A stretch of DNA of 64,000 nucleotides from Psychrobacillus sp048572895 (GTDB taxonomy: Bacteria; Bacillota; Bacilli; Bacillales_A; Planococcaceae), in NCBI RefSeq assembly GCF_048572895.1, contig NZ_CP183878.1:1550001-1614000 (forward strand), given 5' to 3'. The notes under the pieces are model-generated. The model saw only the letters and a list, made by a program, of their open reading frames with translations, had not been told where the DNA came from and made no database searches. Below are positions 26,261 to 35,538 of this stretch, piece by piece (position 1 is the first letter of the stretch; every line of letters begins with the position of its first letter). The position numbers and the translations under genes were made by a program.

Positions 26261-27286
26261 GTGAATACCACTCAAAAATCATTAGGGAATGTAATCCTTT
26301 CTGGAATTCGGAAATCCCTTTTAGAATTGGGGAGTGCAACAAAAGCTGAGCTCAGCGATAAATTAGAAATTAGTTTCCCAACTATAAGTAAGTTCTTAGG
26401 GGAGATGGAGAAGGATGGAGAAATTCTTTCAGTCGGTTTAGATGAATCTAGTGGGGGTAGAAGAGCAAAAAGGTATACGTACAATTCCGAGCATATGTAT
26501 AGCCTTGCAATTTTCTTAGAGAGGACAGAAACGAATTATGCAATTTTCAATTGCTTAGGGGAAATAAAGGATCAAGGAAAAGTTCCAAGTGTATTAGTGG
26601 GGAATGGGTTGCATTTATTAACTACATGCATTGAAAAAATAATGATAGCCTTTCCAAAAATCAGTTCTATCGCAATTGGAGTACCTGGTTCCGTTAATAG
26701 TGGAAGGATTATTCATATACCAGGTTATGAGCAGTTTCAAAATTTTGATGTAAAGGGATTCTATGAGAATCGGTTTTCTATACCAGTGATAGTTGAGAAC
26801 GATATGAACGCTGCTGTTCTCGGATATCACCATCAGAGAGCTATTAAGGAGAATCCATCTTTAGTATATTTGTATTCTGGACAAAATGGTCCTGGTGCAG
26901 GAATTATGATCAATGGAGATGTGGTACGAGGTAGTACATTTTTCGCAGGAGAAGTTTCATTTATCCCCCAGTATAATACTCGAAACTTCATGCAAGCTTT
27001 GGGAAATGGAACTGGATCTAAAAAGTTAGCGTTTTCACAAGATTTTCAGATAGATCCAATTTGCAGATTAGTAGCAACATTTACAGCTATCATTAACCCA
27101 CATACTATCATTTTTTGTAATAATGAAGTGGAAGAAGCTCTAGTGGAGAAGATTACCATAGCAAGCTCAAAATATATTCCTACTGAACATTTGCCAGAGC
27201 TTACAATAAGTGATTGGCAACATGATTATTTATATGGATTACAAAGTCTTGGGCTTGATCTTATGTTGAATGAAACAACAAAGTAA
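26261..27286 (+). CDS. ROK family transcriptional regulator (NagC/XylR type)
   Basis: 341 residues: N-terminal winged helix (LGSATKAELSDKLEISFPTI) and a ROK sugar-binding domain with AIGVPGSVNSGRI, VENDMNAAVLGYH and GPGAGIMINGDVVRGS. The zinc-binding CxCGxxGCxE segment of ROK kinases is absent, as in some pure regulators, so kinase activity is unlikely. GTG at 26261 follows AGGAGGTGA (26247-26255); an earlier GTG at 26252 lies within that site. It probably represses its own operon through the two upstream palindromes, with a sugar-related compound as inducer (inference). Confidence 0.88.
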   Translation: MNTTQKSLGNVILSGIRKSLLELGSATKAELSDKLEISFPTISKFLGEMEKDGEILSVGLDESSGGRRAKRYTYNSEHMYSLAIFLERTETNYAIFNCLGEIKDQGKVPSVLVGNGLHLLTTCIEKIMIAFPKISSIAIGVPGSVNSGRIIHIPGYEQFQNFDVKGFYENRFSIPVIVENDMNAAVLGYHHQRAIKENPSLVYLYSGQNGPGAGIMINGDVVRGSTFFAGEVSFIPQYNTRNFMQALGNGTGSKKLAFSQDFQIDPICRLVATFTAIINPHTIIFCNNEVEEALVEKITIASSKYIPTEHLPELTISDWQHDYLYGLQSLGLDLMLNETTK

Positions 27287-27314
27287 AATAATCGGAAAGT
27301 ATGAGAGGTGAAAA

Positions 27315-28547
27315 ATGGCAACATTCCTTTTAATGATTATATATTTGGCTTTTATAAGCTTAGGTTTACCTGATTCATTGTTAGGGGCAGCGTGGCCTGT
27401 GATGCAATCGGATTATGGGGCACCACTCGAAACTGCAGGATTCCTTTTTATGACAATTGCAGGTGGTACAATTATCTCCAGTTTAGTTAGCGGCAGGGTA
27501 CTGAAACGGTACGGGACTGGCAAAGTCACATTTGTCAGCGTCTTAATGACTGCTGGTGCTTTGCTTGGATTTCATTTTGCTCCATCAATTATTTGGTTAA
27601 TTGTATGTGCTGTCCCACTTGGTTTAGGAGCAGGGGCTGTCGATGCAGGTTTAAATGATTATGTTGCTACAAATTATAAAGCACATCATATGAGTTGGTT
27701 ACATTGTTTTTGGGGAGTCGGTGCGACTCTTGGTCCACTTATTATGGCTCAATTTGTTTCAGGAGATAGTTCTTGGAGAAATGGATATTTTGTTATTTCT
27801 GGCATTCAGTTTACGTTAGTTATAATTCTTTTCTTCACTTTGCCTTTATGGAATAAAGTGAAAACAAAAAGTAATATTATTTTAAAAGAGGAGACCGAAG
27901 ATTTAAAAGGTTTAACTAATGATGATCATGCTAAAGATGTAAAACCTTTACAAGTTAGAGGCGTTAAACTGGCATTGAGCTCCTTCTTTTTTTATTGTGG
28001 AGTAGAAGCAACGGTGGGTCTTTGGGGAAGTAGTTTCTTGGTAAATGTTAAAGGATTAAGTGTAGTATCTGCTGCAGGGTGGGTTTCCTTTTATTACGCT
28101 GGAATAACAATTGGTAGATTTATAACAGGCTTTATAACTTTTAAAATAACTAACCTGACGCTAATTCGAGTGGGACAAATAATAGCATTGACTGGTGCCA
28201 TTATTCTATTTTTACCATTGCCTTCCGTTTTCTCACTTGCAGGATTTATAATTGTTGGACTAGGATTAGCTCCGATATTTCCATGTATGTTGCATGAAAC
28301 GCCAACACGTTTTGGAAAAAAACATTCTCAGACGATTATGGGCTATCAAATGGCGTTTGCATATACCGGCACAACGTTTATGCCGCCTCTACTTGGTTTC
28401 ATCGCAGCTCAGTCAACAATAGGAATCTTCCCAATTACTATTGTCATTTTTGTTGTAGCAATGCTTCTAAGTTCAGAAAAGCTAAATATATTACTAGCTA
28501 AGAAGGATTTATACAAGGGGAATGATACAAGAAAGACAGTCCTTTAA
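27315..28547 (+). CDS. Major facilitator superfamily transporter
   Basis: 410 residues, about 12 membrane segments in two halves with a central charged loop (about residues 185-215, KEETEDLKGLTNDDHAKD). The conserved loop after helix 2 reads SGRVLKRYGTGKV, an MFS loop 2-3 motif variant. HCFWGVGATLGPL and GLGLAPIFPCMLHETP resemble FucP/sugar-type MFS members. It starts 29 bases after the ROK gene with a GAGAGG site; the pair is likely one operon for uptake or export of a sugar or related compound. Confidence 0.87.
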   Translation: MATFLLMIIYLAFISLGLPDSLLGAAWPVMQSDYGAPLETAGFLFMTIAGGTIISSLVSGRVLKRYGTGKVTFVSVLMTAGALLGFHFAPSIIWLIVCAVPLGLGAGAVDAGLNDYVATNYKAHHMSWLHCFWGVGATLGPLIMAQFVSGDSSWRNGYFVISGIQFTLVIILFFTLPLWNKVKTKSNIILKEETEDLKGLTNDDHAKDVKPLQVRGVKLALSSFFFYCGVEATVGLWGSSFLVNVKGLSVVSAAGWVSFYYAGITIGRFITGFITFKITNLTLIRVGQIIALTGAIILFLPLPSVFSLAGFIIVGLGLAPIFPCMLHETPTRFGKKHSQTIMGYQMAFAYTGTTFMPPLLGFIAAQSTIGIFPITIVIFVVAMLLSSEKLNILLAKKDLYKGNDTRKTVL

Positions 28548-28838
28548 TTACTCTATGGTAGACATGACAACTTCCGGACAAAGGTAGTAATCATAAAACC
28601 ATTATAACTCTATTTATATTGCCCTATCCTTTGCCGGGATGGGGCAGGTTGGAGACTGCGCAAGATTATTTAGGGGAAGGCAGGATAAAAACGCTTCAAT
28701 ACTACGATCCTTGTTCTGTGCGAATGAAGCCATGCCAGGAAAAGCGTCAGCCGCAGATGAAATCAACGGTGTCTATAAGGTTATTTTTCTTATAGAAGCA
28801 AGGTGTCATTTTGTTAGGTTTTTCTTATTGTTCTAAGA
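28548..28838. other. Unassigned, locally GC-richer spacer
   Basis: Between the MFS gene and the NA37 pseudogene. A hairpin with G-T pairs (GCCCTATCC / GGGATGGGGC around 28620-28646) could end the MFS transcript. The text behind it (GGCAGGTTGGAGACTGCGCA ... GTCAGCCGCAGATG) is richer in G and C than its neighbours. A 65-codon open frame at 28639-28836 has no convincing ribosome binding site. GGTTTTTCTTAT at 28817-28828 matches the tail of repeat copy C. Confidence 0.4.
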
Positions 28839-29425
28839 TTATATCTCTTCTTGGAAATAGATTTTATATAACTTTTTTTGAGTTTCTTCATCAAAGCCAA
28901 CTTCAATCAGCTTATCGACATGTTCAATATCCGGGACGTTAACTTGAATCTCTATATTGGAATCTAGTTTTCTTTTACATTTATATGTTTTTTCTGCCTT
29001 TCTATAGCACTTTCGGAAATGACCGTTTCATATGGTTTAACCGAATTTACGATAATATCTTTTTGGATTGAATCGGTTTTTTCAAAGACTATATCAATAT
29101 AGTTATCCACTTGAAATTCCTCTTCATTTCTAAAGTAGTCTAGTGTTTTCTTTAAATAACCTAGTTTTTCCGTAATCGTATAGTTTTCTTCTTTAATAAT
29201 ATACTTTTTACACTCTGTTAACGCCAAATTGGTTTTATGATAATGTTCATATGCTACTTTAATCTTTAGAAAACGCTCCTGCTAATACACGACATCTTCT
29301 TTCTTCTTCGTTTTTCTAAAGACAGTAGATGCTAAGTCTGTCCGATATCCATGATTACAGCCATATTATTTATTTTCTCTACATTAATACCATCGATGCA
29401 ATTTATGATCATTTTGTTCTGATAG
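28839..29425 (-). pseudogene. Truncated and frameshifted copy of the NA37 nucleoid-associated gene
   Basis: Aligns codon by codon with the C-terminal ~180 residues of the gene at 21612-22625. The C-terminus (LYKIYFQEEI) and the segment from KTLDYFRNEEEFQVDNYID to ETVISESAI are kept. A one-base deletion near 29000 shifts the frame, a TGG codon is now TAG near 29283, and further deletions follow near 29340. Similarity ends near 29425, so the N-terminal half is missing. Confidence 0.85.
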
Positions 29426-29474
29426 TTAGCAAAGCGAAAGATCAGCGTCATGCTAACTTAGGAAAAGCCATTAA

Positions 29475-29498
29475 AGACTCAGAATAACTTCTGAGTCT
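29475..29498 (-). terminator. Hairpin downstream of the small membrane gene
   Basis: Perfect 10-bp stem AGACTCAGAA / TTCTGAGTCT with a TAAC loop, 11 bases beyond the stop of the gene ending at 29509. The T-run on the minus strand is short (TTTAATGG), so termination is only probable. Confidence 0.5.
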
Positions 29499-29508
29499 AA
29501 ACTTCATT

Positions 29509-29697
29509 TTATTTTTTCCCCAGTAGTGCCATTAAACCTTTATATAATAGAACAAGAGAGAAAATTACAATAGCTAAAATACCTATTATGTTTGTAAATG
29601 GTTCCAAACCCGCTAAGAAAGTACCTTCTAAAGGAACTTTTAATAATGCAAATCCAGCTAAAATACTAGCCATCATCAAAAGAATAAAACGATCCAT
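29509..29697 (-). CDS. Small two-helix membrane protein of unknown function
   Basis: 62 residues, MDRFILLMMASILAGFALLK then a loop and a second helix IGILAIVIFSLVLLYKGLMA ending in LGKK. GAGGAGG stands 10 bases before the ATG on the minus strand. I do not recognise the family. The gap up to 30014 holds a possible dinG promoter and nothing else that I can name. Confidence 0.65.
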   Translation of the reverse strand: MDRFILLMMASILAGFALLKVPLEGTFLAGLEPFTNIIGILAIVIFSLVLLYKGLMALLGKK

Positions 29698-29953
29698 TCA
29701 ATTAAGCCTCCTCTCAGGACATTATATGAATAAGTACAAGGAAAGTTGAACTAACTTCATCACATTAGGAGACCACTTGCTTCTAAAAGTAGTACTGGAT
29801 ATAAAATTAAGAGTAATATTGATTTGATGAAAACTATTGATACGCTATTAAATTAAATGTATATTCTCATGTGTTTCTACCTAATTTGGGGATAATCTCA
29901 CTATCGTAACGGAATAATTGAAGAAGCAGGATGTCTATTTGAAAGTAAAAGTT

Positions 29954-29982
29954 TCGTCACTGGAAAGTGAATGTGGTACAAT
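29954..29982 (+). promoter_or_regulatory. Possible promoter of dinG
   Basis: TCGTCA (29954-29959), 17 bases, TACAAT (29977-29982), 33 bases before the dinG start. The -35 is weak. No SOS (LexA) box was recognised here. Confidence 0.4.
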
Positions 29983-30014
29983 TTTTTTAGAACAACAGGA
30001 CTGTGAGTTGAGGA

Positions 30015-32777
30015 ATGATGGAAAATCATAAATATGCAGTTGTCGATATTGAAACAACAGGCCACTCATCGACGAATGGTGACCGTATTATTCAACTTGC
30101 AATTGTATTTATTGAAAATAACAAAATAGTAAACACATATACGACTTTTGTTGACCCAGAAAAGCCAATTCCCCTATTTATCCAGGATTTGACTAAAATA
30201 GAGAATAGTGATGTCAGGAATGCCCCATTATTTGAGGACATTGGGGCGGAAGTGTTGGAAATGCTTCAGGATCATATTTTTGTTGCCCACAATATTAATT
30301 TTGATCTACCTTTCTTGCAAAAGGAATTGAAACGAGTCGGGCTGCCTAAATTAGTATGTAAAACAATGGATACGGTGGAATTTACCAAAATAATGTTTCC
30401 AAACCTATATAGTTATAAGCTTCAGGATATTGCTGGGGAGTTAGACATCGATTTGGAGTCTGCGCATAGAGCGGATGATGATGCACTTGCAACTGCTTAT
30501 TTATTGTTAAAATGTATAGAACAATTAATGAAGCTACCACTTAAAACTATCGAGTTATTACATAAAAGATCCTTCCAATTAAAATCTAATTTATCCATTC
30601 TATTTTTCGATGTACTCGTAAGTAAAAGAAAAGAGCAATCACCAGACAATTTTCTAATTTACCGAGGGATTCCGATAAAGGAATTATCAAAGGAGATACA
30701 GGAAAAAACTGAATTACGTTCATTTCCCGAAACAAAGGAAATGAAGGTTGAACTACTTAGCAAGGGCTTTCCAAACTTTGAAGAACGTAAGGGCCAATTT
30801 GAATTGATGGATCAAATTCAAGCAGCTCTAACTAACGAATTAGAAATAGTTTGCGAAGCTGAAACGGGAATAGGTAAAACACTAGGTTACTTATTACCTG
30901 CTGTTCTTTATGCATTTAAAATGCATAAACCAGTCATCATTAGTACATATACAACGCATCTAATAGACCAATTGGTGACAGAGGAAATACCAAAGATAAA
31001 CGCAATTTTAGAAACGAATGTAAAGGCTGCATCGCTAAAAGGGATGCATCATTATATAGATCTATATAGCTTTTGGCAGCAGGTTCAACTAGACGATGAA
31101 TCGTACGATGAAACATTTACGATTATGCAGATTTTAGTATGGCTGACCTTAACGGAAGATGGAGATCTAACAGAGCTAAATGCCTCCGGTGGAGGACAAC
31201 TATTTGTAGATAAAATCAGACGAGGAAGTTTATCGAATATAAAAGAAGTGGGTAAAAATGATTTTTATGAGAGAGCTCTACGTAAAAGTGAGAATTGCCA
31301 TATTTTAGTTACAAATCATGCGATGGTAATGACCGATCAAGAAAGAGACCAACCAATACTCACTTCGGGTTGTGCAATGATTGTAGATGAAGCCCATCAA
31401 ATGATTCATGCAAGTATGTCTCGTGGAGAGCGTATTTTCTCTTATACTAATTGGAAATATGTGTTAGGTCAGTTTGGAACACTTGATACCGAGCAATTAC
31501 TGCAAAAACTGGAACTTCTTTATGTCCCTATGTCTCTTCAAATTCAATTAGAAAAGCAATACGTAGAAACAATAGAAAAATTTGATAGAGCTGTATCGTA
31601 TGTCATTGATGCCTTCCTTCAAAAAAGCAAAAAAAACGGGAAGAGCACAAAAAAAATGATAGCATTAGAAGACCTTGAACTAGATCAATCCATTTTCCGC
31701 TCAGTGGCTAATTCCATTCAGGTTTTCATCTTCTCGACTAAATCTATGATCAATTCGTACAGTAAGCATGTGGAAGAAGAAAAAATACAATCATTCATCA
31801 ATGAATGGCAATATTGGATAAGAGAATTGGATATTAAAGTAAGTGAATGGGATGAGATTTTCTTACAAAATAGAATTACAGAGGCAAGATGGCTAGAAAT
31901 TGATACAAGGAGTATTCCTGGTAGCCTCACTGTTATAAAGCGACCATTAAATTATAAAGAGGATATAAAAAAGGCATTAATGGCCCACCGAGAAGCTGGC
32001 GCAGTTATTTGGACATCTGGCACATTAACTGTACCTTCTAATAGGCATTTTATCACTTCGCAGCTTGGCTTAAGTCCTGCAATACCTATCTTTCAATTTA
32101 AAGCTTCTAGCGATTATTATAATGGAGCGGAGCTGCTAATCGTAGAAAATATGCCCGATATTAAACAGGTATCGCAGAGTGATTATATTGAAGCAGTTGC
32201 AGAAGCTGTAGTACAAACGGTTCTAGTTTCGGAAGGTAGATGCTTTGTTTTATTTACATCCCAAGATATGCTTCGAAAAACGGTGGAATTAATACAAGAC
32301 ACTCATTTGTTGGATGATTATATGCTCTTTGCACAAGGTATGACTTCTGGAAGTAAAATGAGATTATTAAAATCATTCCAACGTTTCTCCAAATCTGTTC
32401 TATTTGGAACGAATAGTTTTTGGGAGGGGGTCGATGTACCAGGTGATGCATTATCGGTGATCATCATGGTTCGTTTACCATTCTCTTCTCCAGACGATCC
32501 TCTATTCAAAAAAAGAGCAGATTTAATAACGAAAAATGGTCAAAACCCATTTTCTTCTTATTCGTTACCAGAAGCAGTGTTGCGCTTTAGACAGGGATTC
32601 GGGCGTTTAATCCGATCATCGTCAGATAAGGGTGTTTTCATTGTTTTAGACAGAAGAATAGAGACGAAGTCATATGGGAGTGACTTTTTACAGGCAATTC
32701 CTAATATTCCTGTTAAGAAAGTATCGTTAGAAAATATGGTCTTAGAGCTAGAAAATTGGTATACTAATGAAGGATGA
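30015..32777 (+). CDS. dinG: ATP-dependent helicase / 3'-5' exonuclease DinG
   Basis: 920 residues. The N-terminal DEDDh exonuclease domain (1-190) shows DIETTG, HNINFDLPFL and HRADDDALAT. Next comes an XPD-like superfamily 2 helicase: Walker A AETGIGKTLGYLLPA (about 284), DEAH in IVDEAHQMIHA, WTSGTLT, and motif VI FRQGFGRLIRSS near the C-terminus. The iron-sulfur cysteines of enteric DinG are not seen; the exonuclease fusion is the Firmicutes type. Start ATG-ATG after TTGAGGA; Met 2 at 30018 is equally possible. It overlaps the region of the ypmA start. Confidence 0.95.
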   Translation: MMENHKYAVVDIETTGHSSTNGDRIIQLAIVFIENNKIVNTYTTFVDPEKPIPLFIQDLTKIENSDVRNAPLFEDIGAEVLEMLQDHIFVAHNINFDLPFLQKELKRVGLPKLVCKTMDTVEFTKIMFPNLYSYKLQDIAGELDIDLESAHRADDDALATAYLLLKCIEQLMKLPLKTIELLHKRSFQLKSNLSILFFDVLVSKRKEQSPDNFLIYRGIPIKELSKEIQEKTELRSFPETKEMKVELLSKGFPNFEERKGQFELMDQIQAALTNELEIVCEAETGIGKTLGYLLPAVLYAFKMHKPVIISTYTTHLIDQLVTEEIPKINAILETNVKAASLKGMHHYIDLYSFWQQVQLDDESYDETFTIMQILVWLTLTEDGDLTELNASGGGQLFVDKIRRGSLSNIKEVGKNDFYERALRKSENCHILVTNHAMVMTDQERDQPILTSGCAMIVDEAHQMIHASMSRGERIFSYTNWKYVLGQFGTLDTEQLLQKLELLYVPMSLQIQLEKQYVETIEKFDRAVSYVIDAFLQKSKKNGKSTKKMIALEDLELDQSIFRSVANSIQVFIFSTKSMINSYSKHVEEEKIQSFINEWQYWIRELDIKVSEWDEIFLQNRITEARWLEIDTRSIPGSLTVIKRPLNYKEDIKKALMAHREAGAVIWTSGTLTVPSNRHFITSQLGLSPAIPIFQFKASSDYYNGAELLIVENMPDIKQVSQSDYIEAVAEAVVQTVLVSEGRCFVLFTSQDMLRKTVELIQDTHLLDDYMLFAQGMTSGSKMRLLKSFQRFSKSVLFGTNSFWEGVDVPGDALSVIIMVRLPFSSPDDPLFKKRADLITKNGQNPFSSYSLPEAVLRFRQGFGRLIRSSSDKGVFIVLDRRIETKSYGSDFLQAIPNIPVKKVSLENMVLELENWYTNEG

Positions 32778-32799
32778 TTTTAGAAAGCAGGTAAGGAAT

Positions 32800-32970
32800 A
32801 TGGAAAACAAAATTGAAACGCTATCGACAGTTGTAGTCGACTACCAATCAGACTTATATAAAATAGTTGATGTATTAAATCGTACGCTTAAAGAGAAAGA
32901 TTTAATGTTTGGACTAGCATTAGATAAGCAGGATGAAAATAAAGCTGTTTTCACCATTTATAGGACGTAA
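32800..32970 (+). CDS. ypmA: YpmA (DUF4264) small protein
   Basis: 56 residues, MENKIETLSTVVVDYQSDLY ... NRTLKEKDLMFGLAL, ending FTIYRT, as in B. subtilis YpmA of the same place. Function unknown. The start is set at 32800 by family length, with AAGCAGGTAAGGAAT before it; an upstream in-frame ATG at 32767 would overlap dinG and has no ribosome binding site. Three bases separate it from ypmB. Confidence 0.85.
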   Translation: MENKIETLSTVVVDYQSDLYKIVDVLNRTLKEKDLMFGLALDKQDENKAVFTIYRT

Positions 32971-32973
32971 TAG

Positions 32974-33462
32974 ATGTCACTAAAAAAATGGATATTATTT
33001 ATTGTAGTTTTTGCGTTAAGTTTAACTATAATTATTAGCTTATTAATTTACTTTCAAGCAAAAAGTCCATATTCAGATGCAAATGATACAGCGGAATCGT
33101 ATGCGTTGGAAAATAACTTGTTGGCTCAAGTAGATAAGACCTATGTATATAACAATACATCCACTTTTCATACGGTAATTGGTACGACAGCTAAAGGGGA
33201 ACAAAAAGCATATTTTTTACCAGATAAGCAGTCTGACGAAAAGATTATGGAAGTGAGCATAGACGAAGGTATATCGGAGCAACAAGCTGTGGACTTAGCG
33301 ATGAAGGATGTTAAAGACGGTAAGCTATTACATGCTAAACTCGGTGTAGAAAAAATAGGCCCAGTGTGGGAAATAACTTATGTAAATGCGGATGACAATC
33401 TCAATTATGTTTATTTGTTATTTGATAACGGAGAATGGTGGAAGCGAATTTCGAACTTATAG
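32974..33462 (+). CDS. tseB: Cell wall elongation regulator TseB (YpmB)
   Basis: 162 residues: N-terminal membrane anchor (WILFIVVFALSLTIIISLLI) and an extracellular part with two PepSY-like alpha/beta halves (SIDEGISEQQAVDLAMKDV). In B. subtilis, YpmB/TseB modulates the elongasome penicillin-binding protein PBP2A. In B. subtilis aspB follows; here asnS comes directly after it. Confidence 0.88.
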   Translation: MSLKKWILFIVVFALSLTIIISLLIYFQAKSPYSDANDTAESYALENNLLAQVDKTYVYNNTSTFHTVIGTTAKGEQKAYFLPDKQSDEKIMEVSIDEGISEQQAVDLAMKDVKDGKLLHAKLGVEKIGPVWEITYVNADDNLNYVYLLFDNGEWWKRISNL

Positions 33463-33483
33463 TCAAAACTTTTGGAGGGTATA

Positions 33484-34779
33484 ATGAAAAAAATCATGAT
33501 TAAAGATATGGCCAACTATGTTGGAGAAACAGTGAAAATGGGTGCTTGGCTAGCTAATAAGCGTTCAAGTGGTAAAATTGCATTTTTACAATTACGCGAT
33601 GGTTCAGGTTTTGTGCAAGGTGTAGTAGTAAAAGAAGAGGTTGGAGAAGAAATTTTTCAAACTGCAAAAGGGTTAACGCAAGAAACTTCTGTGTATGTAA
33701 CTGGTGAAGTGATCAAAGACGAGCGCTCTTCTTTCGGATATGAGCTTCAGGTAAAAGAAATAGAAGTAATTCATGCTGCGGTCGATTTCCCTATTACCCC
33801 TAAGGAGCATGGTACAGAATTTCTAATGGACAACCGTCACTTATGGTTACGTTCTAGAAAGCAGCATGCCATTATGAAAATACGTAATGAAATTATTCGT
33901 GCTACATATGAATTCTTTAATGAAAATGGCTTTGTGAAGATGGATCCACCTATTTTGACGGGTTCTTCACCTGAAGGGACTTCAGAATTATTCCATACTA
34001 AATACTTTGACGAGGATGCATATCTTTCTCAATCAGGTCAATTATATTTGGAAGCATCAGCCATGGCAATGGGGAAAGTATTTTCTTTCGGACCAACATT
34101 CCGTGCAGAGAAATCTAAAACACGTCGTCACTTAATCGAATTTTGGATGATTGAACCAGAAATGGCTTTTGTTGAATTCGAAGAAAACTTGGAAGTGCAG
34201 GAACAATATGTTTCATTTATCGCACAAGCCGTATTGAAAAACTGCTCATTGGAATTAGAACGTCTTGGTCGTGATACATCAAAATTAGAAAATATACAAG
34301 CACCATTCCCACGTATTTCATATGATGATGCTATTAAGTTTTTACATGAAAAAGGCTTCGATGATATAGAGTGGGGAGACGATTTCGGTTCGCCACATGA
34401 AACAGCCATCGCTGAAAGCTTTGATAAACCGGTATTCATTACACACTATCCAGTAGGTATTAAGCCATTTTATATGCAACCACATCCAGATCGTGATGAT
34501 GTAGTTTTATGTGCTGACTTAATTGCTCCAGAAGGCTATGGAGAAGTGATTGGCGGTTCTGAGCGTATTCATGATTATGACCTTATGAAGCAACGTATAG
34601 CAGACCATAATCTGGATGAATCGGCGTATGCTTGGTATTTAGAGTTACGTAAACAAGGTTCTGTACCTCATTCTGGTTTTGGACTAGGATTAGAGCGCAC
34701 TGTAGCATGGTTTAGTGGAGCAGAGCATGTTCGTGAATCAATTCCGTTTCCTCGTTTATTGAATCGTTTATATCCATAA
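33484..34779 (+). CDS. asnS: Asparaginyl-tRNA synthetase
   Basis: Class II synthetase, 431 residues. N-terminal OB-fold anticodon domain (GAWLANKRSSGKIAFLQLRD), motif 2 in FRAEKSKTRRHLIEFWMIE, and motif 3 in GFGLGLERTVAWF. Flanking PILTGSSPEGTSELF fits AsnRS rather than AspRS. ATG at 33484 follows TTGGAGGG; the upstream TTG at 33472 precedes that site. In B. subtilis it is co-transcribed with aspB, which is missing here. Confidence 0.96.
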   Translation: MKKIMIKDMANYVGETVKMGAWLANKRSSGKIAFLQLRDGSGFVQGVVVKEEVGEEIFQTAKGLTQETSVYVTGEVIKDERSSFGYELQVKEIEVIHAAVDFPITPKEHGTEFLMDNRHLWLRSRKQHAIMKIRNEIIRATYEFFNENGFVKMDPPILTGSSPEGTSELFHTKYFDEDAYLSQSGQLYLEASAMAMGKVFSFGPTFRAEKSKTRRHLIEFWMIEPEMAFVEFEENLEVQEQYVSFIAQAVLKNCSLELERLGRDTSKLENIQAPFPRISYDDAIKFLHEKGFDDIEWGDDFGSPHETAIAESFDKPVFITHYPVGIKPFYMQPHPDRDDVVLCADLIAPEGYGEVIGGSERIHDYDLMKQRIADHNLDESAYAWYLELRKQGSVPHSGFGLGLERTVAWFSGAEHVRESIPFPRLLNRLYP

Positions 34780-34818
34780 TAAGTAATAGTAATTATATAG
34801 AGAGAAAGGAGTACGAGT

Positions 34819-35529
34819 ATGCAAAAGCGAGATCGACTCCGTATCTGGACTGAGCAGGGAAATGTAACTATTTCCCAGCTTTTTTTTAGTCACTACAAAG
34901 CGATTAATATAAGAGACGAGGAAGCAATTCTTTTACTGCATCTAATCGCTTATGGAGAAGCAGGGAATCATTTCCCAACCCCTCAGAATTTAGTAGAACG
35001 TACTTATTTTAATGAAAATAAAGTAGTAACTATTTTGCAACGTCTTATGCAAAAAGGGTTAATACAAATAGAACAACATTTAGATGAGGATGGTATACAC
35101 TTTGAATATTACGCTTTCCATCAATTATGGGAGCTATTAGTAGATTTTATGGAACAGCAACAAAATGATGTAAAGGATCTTCATAGTAAAGAGGAGGAAG
35201 GGGATATATATAAATTATTCGAACAAGAATTTGGTCGATTATTATCCCCAATGGAATACGAGACTATAGGTATGTGGTTCGATCAAGACAAACATTCTGC
35301 TTCCCTTATCCGATTAGCTTTAAAGGAAGCAGTACTTTCACAAAAGCTTAGTCTCCGGTATATAGATCGAATATTATTTGATTGGAAAAAGAAAAATATC
35401 AAAACTGTGGAAGCTGCAGAAAATCAATCAGCACAATTTAGACAGCATATTCCTGTGCAAAAAACAGCAGAACAACCATCTTCCAGTTCGAAAGTTCCGT
35501 TTTACAATTGGTTAGAAGAAAGGGAGTAG
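34819..35529 (+). CDS. dnaD: DNA replication initiation protein DnaD
   Basis: 236 residues. N-terminal winged-helix DDBH1 domain (residues 10-100), C-terminal DDBH2 (DnaB_2) domain from about 130 with LFEQEFGRLLSPMEYETI and the YxxxIxxxW motif in YIDRILFDWKKKNIK. It helps load the replicative helicase at oriC and at restart sites. ATG after GAAAGGAGT; gap of 9 bases to nth, as in the B. subtilis asnS-dnaD-nth order. Confidence 0.95.
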   Translation: MQKRDRLRIWTEQGNVTISQLFFSHYKAINIRDEEAILLLHLIAYGEAGNHFPTPQNLVERTYFNENKVVTILQRLMQKGLIQIEQHLDEDGIHFEYYAFHQLWELLVDFMEQQQNDVKDLHSKEEEGDIYKLFEQEFGRLLSPMEYETIGMWFDQDKHSASLIRLALKEAVLSQKLSLRYIDRILFDWKKKNIKTVEAAENQSAQFRQHIPVQKTAEQPSSSSKVPFYNWLEERE

Positions 35530-35538
35530 GTGTAAATT

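Noticed and set aside
28639..28836. 65-codon open frame before the NA37 pseudogene
   Set aside because: No clear ribosome binding site and no recognisable family; kept only as an unassigned spacer.
29015..29227. Independent small minus-strand gene
   Set aside because: It aligns with the C-terminal part of the intact NA37 gene and is one segment of its frameshifted duplicate.
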